From Pachypanchax playfairii (taxonomy: Eukaryota > Chordata > Actinopteri > Cyprinodontiformes > Aplocheilidae): DNA of 64,000 bases. Below, one piece after another: positions 1 to 12,487 of this stretch. A program made the position numbers and the translations under genes. How positions within the stretch are numbered: position 1 is the stretch's first letter; every line of letters begins with the position of its first letter. Below the pieces are notes generated by a model that saw nothing but the letters and a program-made list of their open reading frames with translations, was not told the DNA's origin and did not search any database. The stretch is taken from positions 593,169 to 657,168 of the forward strand of contig SSNP01000136.1 in the NCBI GenBank assembly GCA_006937955.1, read 5' to 3'.

Positions 1-3000
1 TTGGAAATTTTATAAGTATAAAATATTATAACGCTGCTTCAAAATGTGACCTTGAGGTCCAGCGAAATCTTTGACAATAGCAAAGAAATATGTAGGAGTA
101 AAACAAAACAAACAAAAACACAAAGTCTTGAGCCATTTTTAATCCATCAGCTCAGCTTGATGATGTGCAGAACTGTTAACTCCACAGCTCCATGTGCGAA
201 GGTTGCTGAGGACACAACAATTAAATTATGTTGTTTTTTAAATAGACGTTTTAGGAATCAAAGTGGAGCTCTTTAAGAAGTCGGTTTTGTCAGTCTGTTT
301 GTAAATGATGAAGTAAAGCCAGTAAAAAGGAGTAAACCTGACCTACTGAATGTTCTTTAATGTTGCAAGGCTTCTGCGTCAAGGGGAAAAAAATATATAA
401 ACTGCTGCATGTGGGAAGAGTTCACTAAAATCTGTAGAGAGCTGAAATGGGACACTTTTATATTTAAAAGTGTTTAAAATAAACATTTTTAGTAGATCAT
501 AAAGAGTAATAAGAAGATTAAAATAATTACAGCAAGTTGCAGCTCTTCACTTAGCAGATCAGACTCAGAGGCTGTTGAGGACAGAAGCAGCTTTTCACAC
601 CTCAGACGTGTAAAACAACTTGCAGGTAATGACAGAGGTAAATGATTCCCTCTCAGGACAGAAGCAGTAACTGTAGAAACCTTAACCTTTGTTCCATCAA
701 TTACTGCTAATGGCTCCACTGAAAAGGTGAGACCTCATATTCTGCAACAGTTTGTATTTACTCCTGTACGGTACTGCACAAAAGTTTAATATAGTCCTCA
801 TTTCTTTATAATTTGTTACCAAGGACACATGCTTTCTTGTAATATTTTTATTGGTCTTGATCTTTGGCTGTTCAGATTTCTGAAGGTCTTTTCTTTGAAC
901 TTGAGCTGCTTTTCTACTTGTTTTCTGACCTTTTCAGAGACAATTTCTTCTTCTTGTTTCTTAAGCCACTAACTACGATCCATAAATCATTTAGCCATGA
1001 AAAGCTCCTAAACTTAAGGGATGAACCAGAGTTGTTTCAACAGATACATAAAGCTTTGGGGTAAAAGTTTAAATCGGGTTTTTTGGCACATGGTATGTCT
1101 GTGATGGCTGGATAAAATTTAGCTATCATAGACATAAAATTTGCCCAGATTTTAAAATCTATTTTAAAATAACATATATAAGACAGACTGGCATGTTTTA
1201 GCTCCCTTCTCAGAGAGCAGCTTGCTGAAAACTTGATGTACTTGAGATTCGTGTTTCTTCCAGTCCTCAGGACCCCCGTCCTGCATGCAGCTCTTTGTTT
1301 ACATCTTACATGGACATTGAAAAGTATTTGTAAGCTTGTGTTTTCATTGATAAAATTGTGAAACGCTGTATAGTCAATGGTTGTAGGAACACTGCTTCCT
1401 TCACGTTTATGCCTAAATAAGATCCAGAGACTAATGAAATAACACACACAGCTGAAAGACTTCAGGGTCCAGGTTTATTATGTCATGTTTCCCCCTATTT
1501 CTATCTGATCTTATCAGGCTGTACTTCTGCAGCCAGACTGTAACCACATTTCATGTCTTTCATCTGCCTTTGTTAATTTGCTCTCATGCATGCCATCTGT
1601 GCTCCCTAATATAAATTCTTTGTCTAACCCTTTGTTCCCTGTTCGGCCTTTGTTTTCAAATGTGAGTTTTTACACTTCTTCATCTGTGTTAGTTTAGCCG
1701 AGTTCAGTCAAGTTCTGTCTAGTCCCTTCAGCTTAAGTTAAGTTTATCAAAGTTTTTATTTTTATTTTGCTTCGCACCTTGGATTTTACTCCTGCGTCTC
1801 TGCCTGCGGCTTCCTGCAACTTGGGTCCTTCCCCATAACTACACCAGTGTCTCCAGTGTGACAAGAACACTCAGAGTTGTCACGGGCGTCTGGAACATTC
1901 TCATTTTCATTTCTGTGAGTCATAAAGTGAGAGAAATGTGAGAAGACTTTGGGAGGTTGGAGACCAATGAAACTCGTTTCTGAGGGATTTGAGACTGACA
2001 TTTCAGGCATGACAAAATTGTGGAAAAAGAGAGAATAAATTATTAACAAAATAAAACATCACAGAGATTCTTTGGGGCATAATTGCGATGAGAATATCTG
2101 CACAAATTTTATGCGACTGTCACACTTTATTTTCAGTTTCAACTTTCACAAAAGTGGTATTAGTAACAATTCAGTGTTATTCCATGTGAAAATGTATGTA
2201 ATTTCAATTCACTTCAAATTCAAGCATACTTTATGAATGCCCCAGAGGGAAATTAGATGTTGTAGTAACTAATTTTTCCTGCAATTTTATGACTAACTTT
2301 TCACCAGGAGTCACAGCCCTGTGACTTAACCCTCAGGTACAAAGTCTGAACAAAAAATGTGTAAAAAAGCAGCCAATGTTCAAATAAAAGCTTTAAAAAG
2401 AATTTCAGAAATCCTGAAGTTCAAAGGATTAAGATTACTTTAAAAGTTACAAGAAAGTCTGAAGGCTTGAAAGTAAAATAATAAAATAATGCTGTGTTCT
2501 GTAGGTCAGACATACACCCTAATAAACCCAAATTAAAATGAGCAAAACACAAGCAGATCCTTAAAAATTTATTGAAGTTAATGTTAGATGAATTTATACG
2601 TGACATATGAAAACCAAAAAAAGACAATTAACCCTTGCATAGATCACAGACCATGCTTTTGTCATCATCTGACAAACTGAACACACTGTAGCAAAATCCT
2701 TTTGTCAACACAACATGACAATGACAGCTGGATTAGATTAGACAGAGTTTGGCTTGCTTGTGGATGAAAAGAGGAGCAGGAGACTTCAACAGTCCTTCAG
2801 TGCTGTGCTGGAAAAAAGGCCCAGCTTCTTCCCTAACAGCAGGTAAATGTGCATTCATGACATAAAATACAAACTCATAGCCATCGGAAACATACTGAGC
2901 AAGGTACACAACATCCAACAATTTGATCCCGTACAGCACCGCCACAGCAGGTGAAGAAGCAGTCCAGCATCAAGACTTTTTTTTTGTTTCTTTAAACCCA

Positions 3001-3883
3001 GAACGTCTTGAAATTTATACAGAGGATTGTACATGGTCCAGTTTTAGACATGATGTTTCTCACAAACCAACATCTCCACAGTATCTCTTGAAAGAGCGTC
3101 TGAGTCCTAGAATAGTTTAAGAAGCTAGCCCTTGTTGTCCTTGCTCACATTCGGAGTTTATCACAAACATCACCCGCAGAGAGAGAGACGGTGAGCACGG
3201 CTCAGATACCTGACGTCATCTCAGTATTGCAGCCAGCCAGCGTTAAGGTGCTTTTTTTTTTAAAGACAAAAAAAAAAACATCCAGCAAAGAACTCAATCC
3301 ACAACGACTGAGCTTTTACAGGAAGCCTCGGTGAAGATGAGAGCAAGGGTTTCTGTTTAGAAATGATGCAACTGGTTTATCCACAGCTTGAAGGGTGAAG
3401 CTCATGCAGCCTTCCATCGCCCATGCGGTTTTTTGTTTAGTTGTAGTTTTTTTTTTTTGCTGTCAGTAATGTTTCTGCAGAGATATATGATGGCAAAATG
3501 TTCAGCAGGAGAGTTTGGAAAATATGAACATAAAGCATGTTATTTTATAGTAATAGTCTGTATCATCTACAGTGTAAAGCAAGTGCTTTCATTTTCATGG
3601 CTTACATCAGGATCTTATTGTTTTCATGTTCTAGAATAAGGCTTATTTGTTACAGTGTCACCATAAACAATCAAAACAAAAACAAACTTGTTCTGTTAAA
3701 TATCTGCAGTGTATAGAGGTTCATTTTATTGAAATTATTGTGGATTTTTTAAAAAGCATTTTGTTCTTGTGAAAATTAAAATATGTGTGTGTCGGATTAA
3801 AGATGCTATTTTTAGCTCTTCTTACACTTTGGTTTGCAGAAGCATAACACCTGACAAACTTGAAAAGCACTCGAAGAGCACAG
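1..3883. other. Intergenic, 3' flank of kcna1; no gene recognised
   Basis: AT-rich sequence with scattered stops in all frames and no recognisable protein domain. Part of it may be downstream flank of kcna1, which ends at 7197 on the minus strand; a third Kv1 gene (kcna5) would be expected still further left by analogy with the human 12p13 cluster, but no Kv1 coding sequence is present here. About 1490-1835 has the look of an old teleost interspersed repeat (T-rich, ending in a stretch resembling 'GCGGCTTCCTGCAACTTGGG'), recalled from general familiarity rather than from a search. Confidence 0.4.
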
Positions 3884-4134
3884 ACCTCCGCCAAGCAGCA
3901 CTTGGACATATTATAGAAAGTACTATGACTGTATCCTTAAATAAATTCCTGGATTCAGACGTTAATCTGGATCAACACCAAAATCTAATCAATTATTCCT
4001 TGGGTCATTCCTGAACTTTCCTGAAAATTTCATCAAAATCAATCCATAGGCTTTTGAGTTATCCTGCTAACAGTCAGACAGACAGACAGACAAACAAACC
4101 CCGATGAAAACATTACCTCCTTGGCGGAGGTAAT
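3884..4134. repeat. Short interspersed repeat with inverted ends
   Basis: The left end ACCTCCGCCAAG (3884-3895) is the inverted complement of the right end CTTGGCGGAGGT (4120-4131). The interior has the familiar fish-repeat phrase about 'fttcatcaaaatcaatccat' followed by a short (GACA)n run at about 4077-4092. This is an ancient non-coding interspersed element of MITE or SINE size (about 250 bp). The family name is not recognised. Confidence 0.55.
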
Positions 4135-7100
4135 AAACATGTCAGATCTAGACTCATTTGATTTTCTGATTTCCCTTCAAGTGCATCATTTTGTCATGTT
4201 TGATCCTTTCCGTCAACAAGAAACTGTAATTGTTAAAAAAAAAAGACTGTAAGCCTTTTTGATCTGACCCTAACATGACCAGAACAAACAATCAACGATT
4301 GTGAGTTCCTGCATCACTATGAACAGATTGCATGTTATAAAGCAACAAAATCTTTTCTGTTTAATTTTGATGTGATTCTGTTGCTATTTGTTTTGGGTAA
4401 CTAAATGCACAGCACCTCACTGCTAAGGTACCATCTGCATTTTCTTCATTGCCCTTTTGATTATTTCACTCAGGTTCCACCCATCTTTTTTTTAAAAACA
4501 ATCATAGCAAACAACATTTTTCATAGCTGTTTTAGAGCTTATTATAATTTTCTCTCTACATAAATGATTGTGATACAGGTTGTTTAAATATTTTAGTTTT
4601 GCAATGTACAAAAAAATCCAAGATAAACTGAGTTGTGTTTTCTTTTTTTACTCGTTGCTGACATTTGTTTGCCTGAGGATGATTCTCTTCAAAAGTACAG
4701 TACAAAGATCAGTTACAAATAAAATCACAAACACTTTCCTAAACTAACCAGCCTCCCACAAATAACACAAGACATTAGAAGAAAAATTAACTGAATGGGC
4801 AATTAATAAAGGCCTGCTTTTGCTTCAGATGTTCTGGTAGCAAGACAATAAGTGGTAGTCTTGTACTAGCACCACAAAGGACGGCTATTGCACCAGCAGA
4901 GACAGCTCGCTCTGACAGTCGAGTATCGCTGCAGTAGAGTTGTTTTTTAAATATCATCCTGTCAGAAAAGTTATCAAAATAAAACGCACACAGTACAGCA
5001 CAAAATCTCACTGATATTTGGATAAACTCCTTCCACAACTGAGTGTGTAGATTGGTGTACAGTAGCTGGAGATTTTCAAGTAGTGATAAAATTTTCATCC
5101 CGCTCTATCTACAGCACTTCTGTTTTAAACAAAAAGATTAACATAAAAATATGAACTGCATTTTAATTTCTAATGTCCAATAATTGCAATGTTACAGCGT
5201 TAATGATCATATTCCTTTTTTTGTTGTTGTTTCTGCTGTTTTAAACCAACATATTCTAACACAATAAACATGGTAGGAACTTAAAACAGTCAGGGAGTAT
5301 CAACCTCTATGAACACTTTACAAATGAATGGCCTGATTGTGCGCAGCTTTAAGTGGAGAAGAAGAAGGAGGGAAGGGGGCATGATTGTGGTACCCTACTT
5401 GCCCTAAATGTGTAAGTGCTTGTGTAAAGGCTTTGGGACTATCACAATCTGCATTGCACGACTACAATTTACACGTATGGTTCTAGCCGTTACAATGACC
5501 TCGCTGAGGTAGAGACCCTGAAAGGATGCACTGTGCATGAAGAAAAAATAGGCTAAATCTAAATCTGTTAAAAAGCAAAACATTCCCTTTTTAATCTGAA
5601 TGGTAAACATGCTGAGTACAATACTTTGCTGCTTAATGGCATTTTTAAGTGCATATTAGCATGAAAACTAAGTTGTGCATGACAGCATGTTTCCTTCTTT
5701 CTAGGTTTGTTTTTTCATCCCCCATCTTCTGCAAATTGGACCTTCATCATCCAGTAACAGCTAATATCAGAACACTATAACAGACCAGCTCAGTCACGCG
5801 TATATACCACTGAACTCCGAGGCACTTTCACCGGTCCTGTTGTTGGAAGGGATAAAGGCACTGGCAAACTTATATCAGAATGACTCTCTGAAATATGAAG
5901 TGAAGTTTGGTTTTGATTCTTTTTGGTGTCTTTGAAATCAATGTAAATTAAAATAGGTGATAGAAATAGAAGCATGATTGAAAAGATGTTAACTTTTCTT
6001 GTTCAAACAAGGTCCATGCACTGTATTATTGACTAATACCATAACTGATGCTTATTATGAATAATATGCATTTCTGATATTATTTGGTCAATTTTTTTTG
6101 TCTATTGTTAAATCATAAAATATACATCCTCAACATGGTTTTTGGATATATTCAGAAACATCCCCCCATTTTTGATTTCCTCAGTTTCCCTGACAATAGG
6201 GCACTGCAGAATGCATGAATTGTAACAAGCTGTATACTCACATCATGCATTAAATATACGAGGATACAAAAGTACCTTGGTCAATAAGCCATAATGCAGG
6301 TTACTTTTTTCATGCTATGATCTCATTTAATTACTGATCCCTTGAGGTTTAACATTCAGTTTCTATACTTCTAAATGATTAGCAATTCAAATGAAAAAAC
6401 TCATCCAGTGCACTCAGTGTAACAACATATGAGAAGTGGGAAACGGACATCCTTTCCCACTTTGTGGCATATGTCTCGTGCATGCTGATATCAACATGGA
6501 AAGTCTCTAGATCATGCTTGCATGAAGCTTACTTTTATCATTGTGCTGTGTTGCATCTCTAAAGGGCATGGCATTGAATCACTTGGTGATAACACAATTG
6601 CAGCAACTGCTGCAAAACAGCAGCATTGCAGATGTCCATGAAGCAAGCAGATCACCATCTGTGTACATCCAAACAAGAGAGAAGTCAGTCTTCCTACTAT
6701 AAGGTGCTTTGCTGAGTAGCAGATCCTTTGCAGGGAGAGAAGAGAAAAGAGTAGGGGGTTGGTTAAGGAACGGGGGGTCATCTAATTTCTTGGCGGTTAC
6801 CACTTGGCTTAGAGGCTTGAATGTCTACAGTCATTTCTGGTGCATTGTGCAACTTGCTGAAATGTTATCTGTACTCCATGCATAAGATTTTAATTATGAT
6901 GCCATTGTCTCATAAGACAGGCTGTGCTCTGCATCCTCTAAGGAGCCATGTGTAAGTGTTATAATCAATGCTTTGTTTTTGACTTAACTATATAAGTGTA
7001 GGATCAGTAAAATTAATTATTCTATCTACATGGGTAATACTTTCAAAGCTTTTTTTGTTTCGTTTGTTTATAGCTGAGCATAGCTGTAGGCCTAATGCCC

Positions 7101-7196
7101 TAGAGTGCTCTGAGGGAGGTAAATGAAGCATTCCTAACTTGCTGTCTACCCCACAGGAGACAGTATCTTAGAGATTTTAAACTACCTAAATGAGGT
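4135..7196. other. Intergenic / probable kcna1 3' UTR and flank
   Basis: AT-rich, with no coding potential that I can support. The part adjoining 7196 lies directly downstream of the kcna1 stop codon on the minus strand, so some of it is expected to be 3' UTR; I cannot place the polyadenylation site with confidence. The short open frames at 4787-5098 and 6512-6803 show no recognisable domain. Confidence 0.4.
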
Positions 7197-8672
7197 CTAA
7201 ACATCTGTAAGCAGCTTGCTTTTATTAACACAGTTTTGGTTGGCTATAGTGCAATTGCCAGTTCTAAGGTTTGCCTCCCTAAAATTGTCGATACTGTTAT
7301 TGATGTCTCCATCAATTTCCATGTACTCTGACTTGCTGACGGTTGATGAGCTACGGCGGCTGGAGTTGGTTTCAGAGGGGATGTTGGGGTTACTGACATT
7401 GAGCAGCTGGGCCTGCTCCTCTCCCTCAGTTTCTCTGTGGTAGAAGTAGTTGAAGTTGGACACAATGACAGGCACTGGGAGGGCAATTGTTAAGACTCCA
7501 GCGATGGCGCACAGAGATCCTACTATCTTGCCCCCTATAGTTACCGGCACCATGTCCCCATAACCCACAGTTGTCATGGATACAACGGCCCACCAGAATG
7601 CATCCGGGATGCTGCCAAAGTGGGTGGTTTTCTCTTCCGCTTCAGCAAAATAGACAGCACTGGAAAACAAAATGACTCCAATGAACAAAAAGAATATCAG
7701 CAATCCCAGCTCTCGCATGCTGGCCTTCAGGGTCTGCCCCAGGATCTGAAGTCCCTTGGAGTGTCGTGACAACTTGAAGATCCGAAACACTCTGACCAGA
7801 CGGATCACTCTGAGGATGGCCAGAGATGTTGCTTGCTCCCCCACCCCCTCATTCTCTGGGTCTTCTGCCAGCTCGGTGCCAAGTGTGATGAAGTAGGGGA
7901 TAATAGCCACTATGTCGATCATGTTCATCATGTTTTTGAAGAAGGCTGGTTTGCTTGGACAAGCCAGAAAGCGTACTATCAACTCAAAGGAGAACCAGAT
8001 TATACAGAGAGTCTCAATGATAAAGAAGGGATCAGTGAGGATGTTTGGTTTATAATGAATAGTAATGTTCCCAGATATCACGAACTGACCCATTGGGTCT
8101 GCTTTCAGTTGTGGCAAAGTTTCCAGACAAAATATGACAATTGAAATCAGGATGACCATCACAGACACAATAGCAATCACTCGGGCCGTGCCTGAGCTTT
8201 CTGGGTGCTCAAAGAGGAGCCAGATCTGACGCTGGAACTCCTTCTCAGGCAAAGGACGTTCTTCCTCTCTGATGAAACCCTCATCCTCCCGGAACCTCTC
8301 CATTGCGTCGACTCCCAGCTCATAAAATTTTATCTCTTCTGAGAACATATCCAAAGGGACATTCACTGGCCTTCTTAGTCGTCCCCCAGACTGGTAGTAG
8401 TACAGGATAGCATCGAAGCTGGGGCGGTTTCTGTCGAAGAAATACTCATTTCTCAGGGGGTCAAAATACCGCATCCTTTTTTTGGGGTTGCCTAGCAACG
8501 TCTCGGGAAACTGGGAGAGAGTTTTTAATTGTGTCTCAAACCGAAGGCCAGCTATGTTGATGACCACCCTCTCACAGCACTCGTGGTCATTGTGATCTGG
8601 GGGGTAGGCATCCTGAGGGTGTCCCGGGATGGCCGAGGTCTCGTCCATGTTGTCCCCTGCTACTACGGTCAT
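7197..8672 (-). CDS. kcna1: Kv1.1 voltage-gated potassium channel alpha subunit
   Basis: This intronless reading frame encodes 491 residues, close to the 495 of human Kv1.1. The cytoplasmic T1 tetramerisation domain lies at about 33-132. Six membrane segments follow: S1 165-186, S2 216-237, S3 248-268, the S4 voltage sensor 282-303 (R288, R291, R294, R297, K300), S5 318-342 and S6 about 382-410 with the PVP hinge at 399-401. The selectivity filter TVGYGD is at 368-373, and N202 in NIT is a likely glycosylation site in the S1-S2 loop. The C-terminus LLTDV is a class I PDZ ligand. Assignment to Kv1.1 rather than Kv1.2 rests on the N-terminus, LLGNPKKRMRYF, PLDMFSEEIKFYELG and the tail NQNCVNKSKLLTDV, which match Kv1.1. 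The protein acts as a homo- or heterotetramer in axonal membranes as a delayed rectifier. The residue after GYGDM is V375 where mammalian Kv1.1 has tyrosine. The start ATG gives MTVV, as in kcna6 next door. I cannot say whether it is the a or b teleost paralogue. Confidence 0.95.
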   Translation of the reverse strand: MTVVAGDNMDETSAIPGHPQDAYPPDHNDHECCERVVINIAGLRFETQLKTLSQFPETLLGNPKKRMRYFDPLRNEYFFDRNRPSFDAILYYYQSGGRLRRPVNVPLDMFSEEIKFYELGVDAMERFREDEGFIREEERPLPEKEFQRQIWLLFEHPESSGTARVIAIVSVMVILISIVIFCLETLPQLKADPMGQFVISGNITIHYKPNILTDPFFIIETLCIIWFSFELIVRFLACPSKPAFFKNMMNMIDIVAIIPYFITLGTELAEDPENEGVGEQATSLAILRVIRLVRVFRIFKLSRHSKGLQILGQTLKASMRELGLLIFFLFIGVILFSSAVYFAEAEEKTTHFGSIPDAFWWAVVSMTTVGYGDMVPVTIGGKIVGSLCAIAGVLTIALPVPVIVSNFNYFYHRETEGEEQAQLLNVSNPNIPSETNSSRRSSSTVSKSEYMEIDGDINNSIDNFREANLRTGNCTIANQNCVNKSKLLTDV

Positions 8673-8989
8673 TTTGGGTGTAGGAGGAGGGTGGAGAGAG
8701 AGGAAAAGGAGAAGGAGGAGGAACTGTGCAGGGGTATTTGTTAGTTTAACTGACCGGGCATTCAGAGTTGGGAGAAATTTTCCACTCCTCAGCTTCCCAC
8801 ACCCCTTAGATTGTTGGAGGCGTCCCCAGTTGCGAGGGGGGTGGTTGGCTGCTCTGCCTCAGTGCAGCTCCACTGCGGCTCTCGCTGACTTGACCATTGC
8901 TGCTCTCCAGTGCATGTGCAGCAGTTGCTACTGCTGCTTCTGTCAACCAAGAAAGAGGGAGGGAAGCAGGGAGGGAGGGAGGGGATAAT

Positions 8990-11900
8990 GGAATCAAACA
9001 GCCAAGATATTTGCTGGCTCAGCATTTTCTGCAGTTTCTTTATTTCTTTATTTATTCATCCGCAACACTGAGGCGGCAATCAGAAGAATTAATAGTCAAG
9101 TAGAATTTTCATTCATTTTTTTCACAACATAAGCCCATATAATCTTCTTTTTGTATTAACTTGTGAGTTTGTAGTAATCTTTGTCTTTTCAACACTGTCT
9201 TGCAATATAAAGACATTTAAGCATTATTTCAATAGGACTGTTTGCCTAGTTTCACAGATAAACTCTGTGACTCTTCATCTTCAAGGAGCATGGCAGTCAT
9301 TTATCCTGTCACGCCAGACTGAGTTGAAATGTGACGCATAGCGTTTTTGTACAGACCCTATATCAACTCATATTTTCTGCATGCATGTAGCTCATTGAGT
9401 TGGTAACAAATTCAAGACAGACATCAAAAGCAATTAGAAAACACTACAGAGGTGTAAATAACCTGACAGATAACTTTTGGACAAGTCATCAGTTTCTGGG
9501 ACTTACCGTAGTTTGATCTCTGGAGGTCTTGAATGCGTCGTAGCCTCGAGTAAAATCATCCAAGTGCAGGACGCCGGTGGGTGTCAGGTGGGAACTTTAG
9601 TTGCACCGACTAAATTATAGCCTATAACCCCGTTTTTCTAATTTCAATTTAAAGTGCACTGCAAAAATTAGATAAATAACGTCTTAGTTGTTTAATGCAA
9701 AAAGCCTGATTTGGAAAAAGAGCGAAAGGAGGGGAAAGCTGAGCAGCAAAAGTCGCTTTCGCGGCAGCACGATGATGAGAGGAGCTAAAAGTCTACCGCA
9801 GGAGGAAATCTTGCGCTGCAGTTTAGGGAGAGATACGTTAATGGGTAATAAGTGAGCCCTTGGCATTTCCAGACATCTCTGCATAAGCAGAAATGTGCTG
9901 CCTTTTGCCACAAGACAGGGTGGCAGGCAGAATGGGATCCAGCGCAGGACGGTGAACACGATCTGAAAGAGAGAAATCAAATCTAAACGGACAGCTGAGA
10001 AACACGCGAGTGGAGCGTCGACGTTCAGATGGTTTCACAACAATGTCAAGCATATTTTGTTGTGCATTTAACATGCAAGTACAGCGGAAGAGAAGAGAGA
10101 AGATGAGAGGAGAAGAGAGGGAGGGCAGCGAGAGGAGGAGGAGTTGGAGGGTTTCGACGCAATGCAGACCGACTCTACTAAAAGACCCGAAGTTCTTCCT
10201 ACACCACAAAAGAAGAGCGCTGGCGTGCCAGCACTGGCGCATTCAGACTGCAAAGATAATCAAAGCTTCTAAAGCCAGGCTGATCTCTGAAAATCTGTTA
10301 ACCAGACAAAAACAAATCAGGGTTGCGTCACATTTACTTTTTACATATATCCATTATATATATCCTATAGCCATCGGCATTAGCATTGAGATACTGTCTG
10401 ATTTTAAGCATCTAATTAGTGTAATAACAATTTACATTTAGGCCCTCAATATCAAGCAGATTATGGAAAAACTTCTGTAAAAACTCTGGATGGGACAAAG
10501 AAAAACTAAAAAAAACATCTTTCAGCACCACGGACAGCGCAAATCGGCGCAGTTTATCCCCAAACTTTCAAATTCCACATAAAACAACTATAAATTCTAC
10601 TTGTTTTAGTTAAATCAGGAGAAATAACTTGTCACTTTTCTCATTTTACTGACTTGTAGATATGCGTTTACCACGATCCTCGAAAATAGTGGATTATGAA
10701 TCCAATTTTACACGTGAACCTCTATTAAACTTTAACAAGTTTGATTGGCACAACATGTCTTCTTCCATCGTTTTCCCATCAAATGGCAGGCTATAAACTG
10801 TTCTCATTGATTAGTCTTATTTCACATCATCTTGTTAGAAGGTTGAAAGGTTGTTTAAGGGTGGTGTGTTCTTCATTTCTAGTGTAATTTAGAAAAAAAA
10901 ATTACATTCACGTTATTGTTTAAAATAAAAAAATAGATTCTTTATTAAATTTAAAATATCACAGTAATTACAGAACATGCCTTAAGATGCTGTGAGTTGT
11001 TTTAATGACAGTGAATTTCAATACAATCTGAATAATTGTAACAGGAGGGGGGAAAAAGCTCAGAAGAAAGAAAACAGAATTACAAAACTGCGGTTTATAC
11101 ATCAGGCTTTAGTACAAATTAATTTACAAGGTCTACACAAAAAATGCCGTTGTGTTGGGTTCGGTGCATGTCCATAAAGTCTCTGTAGGTTTCAACAATG
11201 GCAATACAAAAATAATCAATGAGAAAATGATCCAGTGTTTTAGAAAAGAAGGGAATTTCCAATCTGGTGACCATAAGGGACGATTTTCCTTCCTGGAAGT
11301 AAGTAAAAAAAAAACGCTTTGTTAACATAAAGAGGTGGGTCTTCAGGCTGAGTTGTGTGCTGAATTAACACGGGTGTGAATTTGGGTTGAAATCAGTCAA
11401 AACTTCAACAGAGTAAAGAAGCAGTAACGTTTTCCATCCACACAGCGGCGCTCCGGCTTTATTTATTCTTACAGCTCTGCTCAAATTATATGGAAGCGCT
11501 TTACTGGTATGAAAGAGAGAACACTATCTTGAATTGTGAGAATTGATTTGACCACAATTTTCTGATTGTAAAAGTCATTATTACTGATTCCCTAAACGGG
11601 CAAAAAGAGTTATTTTCGTCAGAGTATTTTTATGGGTGAGCGCAAATGCGTACAAATATATGATATCTGCAAATCCAAGTTTTCATGCGACAGATCATTT
11701 TTTAGCTTATATGTGCGGTGGAAAACTTGTTGCGTCGTGCGTTGTGGATGCTTGGACGCGCGGCTAACGTCTCATAAGCAATTTATATATATAAGAAAAG
11801 AGATTGCAGCTGTAGGCAAAGCCCCAGTTTTACTAAGAAATTGGAGAGAGTGATGAATGTGGTTCTTGGTGCCATTTGTTTCTTCTGCGTAAACAAAAGA

Positions 11901-12487
11901 ACACACTGAAGTTCTGACAGCTTTTCTTCTTTCTATGATTGTTATTCTAGATTATAAAACTTAATAAAATACAACACTGTGATTTTGTCTCATATTATTA
12001 CATTTATCATTTTATCCTAGTAACGCCCGTTTTCTCTCGTGTTCACTGTGGTATTTTACGCACAGTAGTCTCACGACACGACCTCTACTCGTGACCCCTA
12101 ACCTGCATTTCACGGGTCCTTCAATGCCTTAAAATGACATGTCTGAAATTGTATACCGATGTGTGACACCCGGAAAGCTCAGACGCACAGACATGACACG
12201 CTTTGTGCCTAAAATTGCTTGCTAATTATACCTGTAGCCATGATGTCACATAGTTCTAACAATAGCCCCGACGTGTAGAAAGATGAGAAACTACAACCGT
12301 GAGAAGGAATGTTCTGAATAATTAATTTAAATATAGATTTAATTAAGCCTTTGTTTATATATTTTCTTTATATGTTCAATCTCGATGTTGTGGCGTCAGA
12401 GAAAGCATGCGTAAAACACTTGTTACAAAAACAAGCCTGAACTCCATCTGCCTCAGCCAAAACTTACCAAAAACAAAACCTTCCTCT
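8990..12487. other. kcna1-kcna6 intergenic region
   Basis: This 3.8 kb spacer holds the presumed 5' UTR and promoter of kcna1 and the 3' flank of kcna6. About 10060-10150 is a strongly purine-rich block on the plus strand (GAGAGG-type repeats), hence pyrimidine-rich on the transcribed strand. About 10600-12480 is AT-rich with nothing recognisable. No conserved coding frame or transposon end is seen. Confidence 0.4.
9480..9530 (-). promoter_or_regulatory. Possible splice donor of a non-coding kcna1 5' exon
   Basis: On the minus strand the sequence ACTACG|GTAAGTCCC gives a strong donor, with the exon ending at 9507. Mammalian Kv1 genes have intronless coding regions but intron-containing 5' UTRs, so this could be the donor of a kcna1 leader exon. 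A possible acceptor is the CAG at about 8729, but its pyrimidine tract is interrupted. The promoter would then lie in the purine/pyrimidine-biased stretch at about 9700-10250. This is inference from splice-site likeness only. Confidence 0.3.

Noticed and set aside
1037..1447. 136-codon minus-strand frame
   Set aside because: No recognisable domain, AT-rich background codon usage, and no splice or promoter context.
1..7196. A kcna5 gene downstream of kcna1
   Set aside because: It would be expected by synteny, but no Kv1 T1, S4 or pore motif is found on either strand left of 7197.
7216..8744. Plus-strand open frames across the kcna1 coding region (for example 7833-8144)
   Set aside because: They are antisense shadows of the Kv1.1 coding sequence with no domain of their own.
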